DNA of 6,863 nt from Deltaproteobacteria bacterium. GTDB lineage: Bacteria; Desulfobacterota; Syntrophia; Syntrophales; UBA2210. Location: the NCBI GenBank assembly GCA_016934695.1, contig JAFGSH010000052.1, positions 1 to 6,863 on the forward strand, written 5' to 3'. Below are positions 1 through 5,332 of this stretch, piece after piece; within the stretch, counting starts at the first letter, position 1; every line of letters begins with the position of its first letter. The position numbers were made by a program, and so were the translations under genes. The notes beneath the pieces are model-generated. The model worked only from the letters and a program-made list of their open reading frames with translations, was not told the DNA's origin and made no database searches.

Positions 1-9
1 GATAGATTG

Positions 10-38
10 TTGACATAGCGTCTCTTATCGACTATACA
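10..38 (+). promoter_or_regulatory. Candidate sigma-70-type promoter for psd-pssA
   Basis: A perfect -35 hexamer TTGACA (10-15) is followed, after exactly 17 bases, by TATACA (33-38), which matches four of six positions of the -10 consensus. Transcription would begin near 45, giving a leader of about 60 bases before psd. No coding sequence is visible upstream within the window. The -10 is imperfect and the spacing is ideal, so the call is plausible but unproven. Confidence 0.5.
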
Positions 39-52
39 CCGGCCTGACGGGT

Positions 53-83
53 GATATCCGATTTTGCTCAGCGCAGATATCCG
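53..83 (+). repeat. Direct repeat GATATCCG x2 in the psd leader
   Basis: The octamer GATATCCG occurs at 53-60 and again at 76-83, a 23-base period of roughly two helical turns. Each copy contains the palindrome GATATC. The repeats lie between the candidate promoter and the psd ribosome site (AGGAGG, 86-91). They could be operator half-sites or parts of a leader hairpin; chance is also possible at this length. Confidence 0.35.
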
Positions 84-106
84 GCAGGAGGGAACTGCAG
101 AAGCCG

Positions 107-760
107 GTGACGGGTATGAATAACAAAAATTTTCCAATTGCCCTTGACGGGCTCATTTTTATACTACCGCTTGCCGCCCTGGCGGGGGTGTTCGCGTACC
201 TGGGTGCCTGCGGGGTAAGCACGGGTTTTCTCGCCGCCGCCCTCTTCGTTCTGTGGTTTTTCCGAAATCCGGAAAGAGTGTCCCCCGATGATGAGAAGGC
301 GGTGTTGTCACCGGCGGACGGTAAGGTCATCAAGATAGAGGACGTGGAGGGAGAAGAGCTGTTCCGGGGCGGTGCCCGAAAGGTGAGCATCTTCATGAAC
401 ATCTTCAATGTCCATGTCAACAGGGCTCCCTGTGCCGGCACGGTCAAGGAGATCACGTATCGGAAGGGGAAGTTCTTTCCTGCCAATCTCGACAAGGCGT
501 CGGCCCTCAACGAGCGAAATTCGGTCCTTATCGAAACGGCGGATGGAAATCGGATACTGACGATACAGATTGCAGGGATCATCGCGCGCAGGATCGTCTG
601 CTGGGTCAGGGAAGGGGTGAATGTCGCGAAGGGCGAGCGCTTCGGCCTTATCAAGTTCGGCTCGCGCCTCGAAGTTTTTATGCCTTTTGGTGCCACGGTC
701 TCCGTCAAGGTCGGAGACAGGGTGCGTGCCGGGGAAACCAGGATAGGGTATCTGACATGA
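107..760 (+). CDS. psd: Phosphatidylserine decarboxylase proenzyme, short PSD-A type
   Basis: This enzyme decarboxylates phosphatidylserine to phosphatidylethanolamine at the inner membrane, the step after PssA, whose gene follows. The 217-residue length fits the short PSD-A family, which lacks the longer E. coli-type N-terminus. Residues about 17-52 are hydrophobic (membrane anchor), followed by FRNPER (52-57), SPADG (68-72, with the conserved Asp), NVHVNR (101-106, with the conserved His) and FGSR (184-187). By family precedent the proenzyme cleaves itself between Gly185 and Ser186, turning the serine into the pyruvoyl cofactor, so the alpha chain would be about 32 residues. The start is uncertain. 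GTG at 107 lies 15 bases after AGGAGG (86-91). ATG at 116 has only GGTGA (106-110) close upstream, but gives a more family-like N-terminus (MNNKNFPIA). The stop overlaps the pssA start. Confidence 0.95.
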   Translation: MTGMNNKNFPIALDGLIFILPLAALAGVFAYLGACGVSTGFLAAALFVLWFFRNPERVSPDDEKAVLSPADGKVIKIEDVEGEELFRGGARKVSIFMNIFNVHVNRAPCAGTVKEITYRKGKFFPANLDKASALNERNSVLIETADGNRILTIQIAGIIARRIVCWVREGVNVAKGERFGLIKFGSRLEVFMPFGATVSVKVGDRVRAGETRIGYLT

Positions 761-1521
761 GGAACAATTCCAGGATAAGGACCGACAGTGTGAAGAAAGG
801 TATCTACATCCTTCCGAATCTCTTCACGACGGCGAGCCTCTTTTTCGGCTTCTATTCGATCATCGCCTCGATAGGGGGTGATTTCTCACGGGCGGCCGTT
901 GCGATCATCCTGTCCTGTCTTCTCGACGGTCTCGACGGGAAGATCGCCCGGGTCACCAATACGAGCAGCAGGTTCGGCGCCGAGTACGATTCGCTCTCAG
1001 ATCTTGTCGCGTTCGGTGTCGCGCCCGCCGTCCTCGCCTATTCATGGGCTCTCCTGTCTTTCGGGAGATACGGTTGGATCGCCGCATTCCTCTTTGTGGT
1101 ATGCGGTGCCCTGAGACTTGCGCGGTTCAACGTACAGATCGATATTATCGACAGCAGGATGTTCAACGGTCTTGCCATCCCGGCGGCGGCGGGCGTCGTC
1201 GCGACGACGGTCCTGTTCTTCTACTACCTGGGAGGGGAGGACCGTTTTCATCACGTCTCCATCCTGGTGGGTATGGTTGCGATCTCTCTGCTGATGGTCA
1301 GCAATATCAAGTATTACAGTTTCAAAGACCTGAATTTCTTTTCGAGAAAACCCTTCATGACCTTTGTCCTGATCGTCTGCATGTTGATCGTCGTTGTACT
1401 GGAACCGCAGATCATGCTCTTTGCGATGGCACTGGGCTACGCCCTCTCCGGGCCTGCATGGCTGTTGTTCAAAATGGCGAAGAATCGGGACGAAGTGGAG
1501 GAATATCATCACAGGACGTGA
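757..1521 (+). CDS. pssA: CDP-diacylglycerol--serine O-phosphatidyltransferase
   Basis: The product transfers phosphatidyl from CDP-diacylglycerol to L-serine, making the phosphatidylserine that Psd decarboxylates. It is a polytopic inner-membrane enzyme of the CDP-alcohol phosphotransferase family. The full signature DG-x2-AR-x8-G-x3-D-x3-D is present: D60, G61, A64, R65, G74, D78 and D82; the aspartates bind metal and CDP. Hydrophobic segments cover roughly residues 20-40, 44-58, 84-120, 140-158, 166-182, 200-216 and 218-238. At 254 residues it has the size of the Bacillus-type (class II) enzyme, not the unrelated phospholipase D-like E. coli enzyme. The ATG overlaps the psd stop as ATGA, and GGATAGGG (741-748) lies 8 bases upstream, so the two are probably translationally coupled. 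The C-terminus is charged and His-rich (EEYHHRT). Confidence 0.96.
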   Translation: MRNNSRIRTDSVKKGIYILPNLFTTASLFFGFYSIIASIGGDFSRAAVAIILSCLLDGLDGKIARVTNTSSRFGAEYDSLSDLVAFGVAPAVLAYSWALLSFGRYGWIAAFLFVVCGALRLARFNVQIDIIDSRMFNGLAIPAAAGVVATTVLFFYYLGGEDRFHHVSILVGMVAISLLMVSNIKYYSFKDLNFFSRKPFMTFVLIVCMLIVVVLEPQIMLFAMALGYALSGPAWLLFKMAKNRDEVEEYHHRT

Positions 1522-1667
1522 CGATGTCTCTGGGATTGAGGTGGACTTTTTGAAGTGCGATCTGTACGATCGAGCCGCAGGAGAGAACCCCCTGTCCGAG
1601 AGGCTGGAAACAGCATCGATATGAGAGATGCTCTTTCTTTTGCCAAACATACACAGAGGATGTCCGT
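1522..1667 (+). other. Spacer between pssA and asd with short hairpins
   Basis: No conventional gene is visible in these 146 bases. They hold a nine-codon ATG frame (1524-1553, MSLGLRWTF) with AGGA seven bases upstream, a 5-bp inverted repeat CGATC/GATCG (1558-1562, 1568-1572) and a second hairpin leading into a T-rich run (1612-1641). No clear -35/-10 pair was found. AGAGGA (1655-1660) is the ribosome site of asd. The arrangement is loosely attenuator-like, but the peptide has no run of regulatory codons. Confidence 0.4.
1612..1641 (+). terminator. Weak candidate intrinsic terminator before asd
   Basis: A perfect 6-bp stem AGCATC (1612-1617) / GATGCT (1627-1632) with a 9-base loop runs into CTTTCTTTT (1633-1641). 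The stem is short and half A/T, and the T run is interrupted. At best this is a partial terminator or attenuator between pssA and asd; readthrough into asd would be expected. Confidence 0.3.
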
Positions 1668-2687
1668 ATGAGAAAGTACAGTGTGGCGGTTGTGGGAGCG
1701 ACGGGGCTCGTCGGCGGTGAGATGATCCGCACCCTGGAGCAGAGGAATTTCCCGGTAGGGGAACTCACCCTTCTTGCCTCGGAGCGGTCTCTTGGAAAAG
1801 AACTGACCTTCCGGGGGCAGGAATACCCTGTCAAGGTCCTGGACGACGATTCCTTTCAAGGGATCGAGATAGGGCTCTTCTCCGCCGGGGGAAGCATCAG
1901 CGAGCGGTTCGCGCCGATAGCGGCGCGGGAGGGATGCGTGGTGATAGACAACACCAGCGCCTTCAGGATGGATCCGGATATCCCCCTGGTGGTCCCCGAG
2001 GTCAACCCCGAGGAGATCGCCGCATACCGTGAGGAGGGGATTATCGCAAATCCCAACTGTTCGACCATACAGATGGTCGTGGCGCTGAAGCCGATCCACG
2101 ATGCGGTCGGCATCAGGCGTATCGTCGTCTCCACCTATCAGGCAGTATCGGGTACCGGCAAGGAGGCCGTCGAAGAGCTGGTGGCGCAGACACGGGCCCT
2201 CCTGTCCATGGAGGAGCCCCGGATCGAGGTGTATCCACACCGGATCGCCTTCAACTGCCTCCCCCACATCGACGTGTTTCTGGAGAACGGGTACACCAAA
2301 GAGGAGATGAAGATGGTCAACGAGACCCGCAAGATATTGAAAGATCCGTCCATCGCCGTCACGGCTACCACGGTCCGGGTCCCGGTCTTCTACGGCCACT
2401 CAGAGGCGGTCAATATCGAGACGGAACAGAAGATTACTCCTGACGAGGTACGCAGACTCCTCGCGAACGCCCCGGGGGTTGCCGTGATCGACGAGCCCGC
2501 CACAGCGGGCTATCCCCTTGCCAGTGACGCGGCCGGAAGGGACGAGACCTTTGTCGGGAGGATCAGGGAGGACGAATCCATCCCGAACGGGATCAATATG
2601 TGGATTGTCTCCGACAATATTCGGAAGGGAGCCGCACTGAACGCGGTACAGATAGCGGAGATACTGATCGACAAGTATCTGGATTGA
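1668..2687 (+). CDS. asd: Aspartate-semialdehyde dehydrogenase
   Basis: This cytoplasmic enzyme reduces L-aspartyl-4-phosphate with NADPH to aspartate semialdehyde, the branch-point precursor of lysine/diaminopimelate, threonine, methionine and isoleucine. The 339-residue length is typical of the Gram-positive/deltaproteobacterial subtype. The N-terminus has the nucleotide-binding loop GATGLVG (10-16). The active-site cysteine is C131 in NPNCST. TYQAVSG (157-163) follows, then R237 (substrate-carboxylate arginine by homology) and H244 in FYGHSE (general base). The ATG has AGAGGA (1655-1660) seven bases upstream. The gene begins a tightly packed run, and rsmD starts three bases after its stop. 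The aminotransferase two genes further on makes aspartate and so supplies this pathway. Confidence 0.97.
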   Translation: MRKYSVAVVGATGLVGGEMIRTLEQRNFPVGELTLLASERSLGKELTFRGQEYPVKVLDDDSFQGIEIGLFSAGGSISERFAPIAAREGCVVIDNTSAFRMDPDIPLVVPEVNPEEIAAYREEGIIANPNCSTIQMVVALKPIHDAVGIRRIVVSTYQAVSGTGKEAVEELVAQTRALLSMEEPRIEVYPHRIAFNCLPHIDVFLENGYTKEEMKMVNETRKILKDPSIAVTATTVRVPVFYGHSEAVNIETEQKITPDEVRRLLANAPGVAVIDEPATAGYPLASDAAGRDETFVGRIREDESIPNGINMWIVSDNIRKGAALNAVQIAEILIDKYLD

Positions 2688-2690
2688 TCC

Positions 2691-3242
2691 ATGAGGATAA
2701 CGGGGGGATGCGCCCGGGGCAGACGGGTATATGCGCCGAAGAGCGATACGATCAGGGTGACCTCCGACAAGGTCAGAGAATCGCTTTTTGCTATTCTCCC
2801 TCCCATGGAAGGGACGCTGTTCCTGGATATCTATGCCGGCACGGGCAGCGTGGGTATTGAGGCGCTGAGCAGGGGAAGCGCCGGAGCCGTTTTTATCGAG
2901 AGAGAGCCGCTCCATGCGGAGATGCTTCGGAAGAACCTCAAGCTGTGCGGATTTGAAGAGATGTGCGAGGTGGTTGTCACCTCCGCGCAGAGGGGAATCC
3001 GCCTCCTGTCGGAGCGTAAGCAGAGATTCGATGTCGTATTCGCTGATCCTCCCTATGGCAGAGGGCTGGTAGGTGAGCTTCTCGCTCTGCCCCCCGGGGT
3101 AGAAGGCTTGGTTGCGGAGAGAGGAGTCCTGGTGGTGGAGCATTCCTTCAGGGAAGAGGTGACGGCCAGCGACGTGTTCGTTCCGGCGGATCGAAGGCGG
3201 TACGGGGATACGGTACTATCTTTCTTGAAATCGAGGAGATGA
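2691..3242 (+). CDS. rsmD: 16S rRNA (guanine-N2)-methyltransferase RsmD
   Basis: The product is expected to methylate N2 of guanine 966 (E. coli numbering) of 16S rRNA, using S-adenosylmethionine. The family N-terminus is clear (MRITGG, then RGRR), with VTSDKVRESLF at 23-33. Motif I, which binds S-adenosylmethionine, is LDIYAGTGSVGIEALSRG (45-62), and the catalytic motif IV is DPPY (119-122). The C-terminal YGDTVLSFLK (171-180) is also typical. The 183-residue length is normal. The start is three bases beyond the asd stop, with only a weak GGA (2681-2683) as ribosome site, so translation probably depends on coupling to asd. Adjacency of rsmD and coaD is a widespread bacterial arrangement and supports both calls. 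Confidence 0.95.
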   Translation: MRITGGCARGRRVYAPKSDTIRVTSDKVRESLFAILPPMEGTLFLDIYAGTGSVGIEALSRGSAGAVFIEREPLHAEMLRKNLKLCGFEEMCEVVVTSAQRGIRLLSERKQRFDVVFADPPYGRGLVGELLALPPGVEGLVAERGVLVVEHSFREEVTASDVFVPADRRRYGDTVLSFLKSRR

Positions 3243-3255
3243 GGGAGGATACGCG

Positions 3256-3759
3256 ATGGCACATGTGGCGGTATATCCTGGTTCATTCGACCCTATAACA
3301 AATGGGCACATGGATATTATCGAAAGAGGACTGGGGGTATTCGACAAGATTATCGTAACGGTCGGCCTCAATCCGAACAAGAAGACGCTCTTTTCCGTGG
3401 AGGAGAGGATCTCCATGATCAAGGAGGCCGTGGGGAACGACCCCCGAGTCAAAGTCGATTCCTTTTCCGGTCTCCTCGTGGATTACGTGGAGAAATCGGA
3501 GGCACAGTGCATCCTGCGGGGGCTGAGAGCTCTCTCTGATTTCGAGTATGAGTTTCAGCTGGCCCTCATCAACAGGAGGTTGAACAGAAAGGTGGAAACG
3601 GTCTTCCTGATGACCGGGGCACGGTGGTTCTACTGTAATTCGGGTATTGTCAAGGAGGCTGCCGGGCTGGGGGGATCGGTAAAGGGGATGGTCCCCGATG
3701 TGGTCCTGAGGAGACTGAAGGAAAAATTTCCTAGCATGACGAATAATATCGAGATATGA
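3256..3759 (+). CDS. coaD: Phosphopantetheine adenylyltransferase
   Basis: The product joins 4'-phosphopantetheine and ATP to dephospho-CoA, the penultimate step of coenzyme A synthesis. The protein (167 residues) aligns with remembered E. coli CoaD without gaps through the core. It has YPGSFDPITNGH (7-18, including the nucleotidyltransferase T/HxGH motif at 15-18), K42, RGLRALSDFEYE (88-99) and W124. The following phosphate-binding loop, usually SSS before (L/I/V)VKE, reads N128-S129-G130. I verified this in the bases (aat tcg ggt, 3637-3645). It differs from the family norm, although S129 and the VKE that follows are kept. GGGAGGA (3243-3249) lies six bases before the ATG and directly behind the rsmD stop, so the two are likely co-transcribed. 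Confidence 0.95.
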   Translation: MAHVAVYPGSFDPITNGHMDIIERGLGVFDKIIVTVGLNPNKKTLFSVEERISMIKEAVGNDPRVKVDSFSGLLVDYVEKSEAQCILRGLRALSDFEYEFQLALINRRLNRKVETVFLMTGARWFYCNSGIVKEAAGLGGSVKGMVPDVVLRRLKEKFPSMTNNIEI

Positions 3760-3792
3760 GGAAGATATCTCCGTGGAGCAGAGGAAGGTACC

Positions 3793-4986
3793 ATGAAATT
3801 CGCACAACGGGTGGACAAGATACAGCCATCACCGACGCTTGCCATTACCGCGAAGGCGAACGCCCTCCGGGCGGAAGGGCGGGATGTTATCAGTTTCGGT
3901 GCGGGCGAGCCTGATTTCGATACGCCGGCGAATATCAAGGAAGCGGCCATCGCTTCGATACGGGACGGATTTACCAAGTATACCCCGGTGGAGGGGATAC
4001 CGGAACTTAAGGATGCCATTATCGAAAAACTTCGACGCGACAACGGGCTCTCCTATACCCGGTCGGAGATCGTGGTGTCCTGCGGAGCCAAGCATACCCT
4101 GTACAACCTCGCACAGGCCCTCTTCGAGGAGGGAGACGAGGTGATCATACCATCCCCCTACTGGGTCTCCTATCCGGACATCGTCCTGCTGACGGGGGCG
4201 ACGCCCGTGATACTCGAAACGCGGGAGGCGGACGGTTTCAAGGTCACTCCCGACCGGCTCGCCGGGGCGATCACGGCGCGGACCAGGGCCTTCGTTCTCA
4301 ACTCGCCCTCCAACCCGACCGGAGCGGTTTATACATTCGAGGATCTGAGGGCGCTTGCGGAGGTGGTAATCGAGAAGGACGTCCTCGTGATCTCGGACGA
4401 GATCTATGAAAAGATCGTGTACGACGGATTTGCCTTTTCCGGCATCGCCATGGTCGGTGAGGAGGCGAGGAATCGTTCGATCGTCGTCAATGGTGTCTCG
4501 AAGGCGTATGCCATGACGGGGTGGAGAATCGGTTATGCCGCCGGCCCCAAAGAGATCATCTCTGCGATGGCAAAGATACAGAGCCAGAACACCTCGAATC
4601 CGGCATCGATCTCCCAGAAGGCGGCGGTTGAGGCTCTCAGAGGGGATCAGGGCACCGTCGATGAGATGGTCGAGGCGTTCGCCCAGAGGCGTGATTATAT
4701 CGTCAGCGCCCTGAACGGCATACCGGGGGTGAGCTGCTTTAATCCCGAAGGGGCCTTCTACGTCTTTCCCAATATATCCGCGTTGTACGGAAGGACCCAT
4801 GAAGGTTCAGAGATAACCGGCTCGGCATCGTTCGCGGAATACCTGCTCGATGCGGCAAACGTTGCAGTCGTCCCCGGTGTGGCGTTCGGTAGTGACGATC
4901 ACATACGTCTCTCGTATGCCACGTCGATGGACAATATTCAGAAGGGCGTACAACGCATGCAAGATGCCGTAAAAAGACTCACATAG
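3793..4986 (+). CDS. aspB: Class I PLP aminotransferase, aspartate aminotransferase type Ib
   Basis: The likely reaction is transfer of the amino group between aspartate/oxaloacetate and glutamate/2-oxoglutarate, in the cytoplasm. The 397-residue protein closely follows class Ib enzymes such as that of Thermus. It has GAGEPDFDTP (36-45), KYTPVEGIPELK (62-73), W124, NPTG (174-177), SDEIYE (201-206, with D202 and Y205 binding the cofactor), the PLP lysine K237 in SKAYAMTGWRIGY, and R372 in HIRLSYAT, which binds the substrate alpha-carboxylate. K100 in SCGAKHTLYN matches the lysine that helps recognise the acidic side chain in the Thermus enzyme, favouring aspartate over aromatic substrates; prephenate or broad-specificity activity remains possible. 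AGGAAGG (3782-3788) precedes the ATG. A gap of 33 bases separates it from coaD. Confidence 0.93.
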   Translation: MKFAQRVDKIQPSPTLAITAKANALRAEGRDVISFGAGEPDFDTPANIKEAAIASIRDGFTKYTPVEGIPELKDAIIEKLRRDNGLSYTRSEIVVSCGAKHTLYNLAQALFEEGDEVIIPSPYWVSYPDIVLLTGATPVILETREADGFKVTPDRLAGAITARTRAFVLNSPSNPTGAVYTFEDLRALAEVVIEKDVLVISDEIYEKIVYDGFAFSGIAMVGEEARNRSIVVNGVSKAYAMTGWRIGYAAGPKEIISAMAKIQSQNTSNPASISQKAAVEALRGDQGTVDEMVEAFAQRRDYIVSALNGIPGVSCFNPEGAFYVFPNISALYGRTHEGSEITGSASFAEYLLDAANVAVVPGVAFGSDDHIRLSYATSMDNIQKGVQRMQDAVKRLT

Positions 4987-4995
4987 AGGTGTACC

Positions 4996-5181
4996 ATGAT
5001 CCTGGGAATTATCTTTATTATCGCAGGCATTCTCATAGCCCTCTATCCGCCGCTCCTGTCGATTATCGTGGCGTCCGTGCTCATCCTGATCGGGATAGGG
5101 TTTATATCGTTCAGTTACCGTTTCAAGAAGGCGCAGAGACGATTTGACGATCCCTTCCTGGATTTCTTCTTCCGTTTTTAG
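4996..5181 (+). CDS. Small two-helix membrane protein of unknown function
   Basis: I do not recognise a named family; the composition recalls small DUF3096-like membrane proteins, but that is only a resemblance. The 61 residues begin with a hydrophobic segment (2-17), a PP turn (18-19) and a second hydrophobic segment (20-40). A basic stretch follows (YRFKKAQRRF, 41-50), then an acidic-aromatic tail ending DDPFLDFFFRF (51-61). By the positive-inside rule both ends would be cytoplasmic. The frame is credible: AGAGGTG (4985-4991) sits four bases before the ATG and overlaps the aminotransferase stop, and only nine bases separate the genes. It is probably the last gene of the asd-rsmD-coaD-aspB run. 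The Phe-rich C-terminus could lie on the membrane surface or dock to a partner, which is speculation. Confidence 0.75.
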   Translation: MILGIIFIIAGILIALYPPLLSIIVASVLILIGIGFISFSYRFKKAQRRFDDPFLDFFFRF

Positions 5182-5253
5182 GGAAAGGGATGCTTTCGGC
5201 GCTTGGAAAAGGCGGCGGTGCCCCTTCTGACGGGTATTTGAATGCGACGTCGC
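5182..5253 (+). other. Intergenic region upstream of the liv promoter
   Basis: No gene is visible here. The best structure is AAGG-c-GGC (5209-5216) pairing with GCC-CCTT (5220-5226) around a three-base loop. It carries a bulged C and no T-run follows, so it is a poor intrinsic terminator. Transcription from the upstream genes may stop here by another mechanism or run on. Confidence 0.4.
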
Positions 5254-5282
5254 TTGACTTGGCCCGTGTATTCCATTATAAA
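5254..5282 (+). promoter_or_regulatory. Strong candidate sigma-70 promoter of the liv operon
   Basis: TTGACT (5254-5259, five of six matches) is followed after exactly 17 bases by TATAAA (5277-5282, five of six matches). This is the best promoter-like match I see in the window. Transcription would start near 5289, leaving about 44 bases before the ATG at 5333. It explains why the transporter genes can be expressed independently of the housekeeping genes upstream. Confidence 0.7.
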
Positions 5283-5317
5283 TCGCAATTTTAAAGATGT
5301 CTGATTATAAAACGATC

Positions 5318-5329
5318 AAGGAGGAGGGG
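5318..5329 (+). promoter_or_regulatory. Ribosome binding site deciding the binding-protein start
   Basis: AAGGAGGAGGGG is a near-perfect, extended Shine-Dalgarno sequence; its AAGGAGG core (5318-5324) ends eight bases before the ATG at 5333. The in-frame ATG at 5297 has no such site and would lie only a few bases from the predicted transcript start, so 5333 is preferred. Confidence 0.85.
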
Positions 5330-5332
5330 TGC

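Noticed and set aside
1..18. Possible tail of an upstream coding sequence (frame 1 ends at TAG 16-18)
   Set aside because: Five codons are too few to identify anything, and the same bases make up the -35 element.
1394..1624. 76-codon plus-strand frame spanning the end of pssA and the spacer
   Set aside because: Most of it overlaps pssA in another frame, and there is no sensible ribosome site or recognisable product.
1509..2399. Long minus-strand open frame (296 residues) opposite asd
   Set aside because: It lies antisense to an unmistakable asd, its product (Asp-, His- and Arg-rich) looks like no family I know, and it is explained by GC-rich codon usage of the real gene.
3829..4800. Long minus-strand open frame (323 residues) opposite the aminotransferase
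   Set aside because: The antisense shadow has low-complexity charged composition and no recognisable motif, while the plus-strand frame has all the PLP-enzyme motifs.
5209..5226. Hairpin after the small membrane protein as an intrinsic terminator
   Set aside because: The stem is short and bulged, and no T-run follows.
5297..5332. Upstream ATG extension of the binding protein
   Set aside because: It has no ribosome site, lies next to the predicted transcript start, and would place polar residues before a canonical lipoprotein signal peptide.
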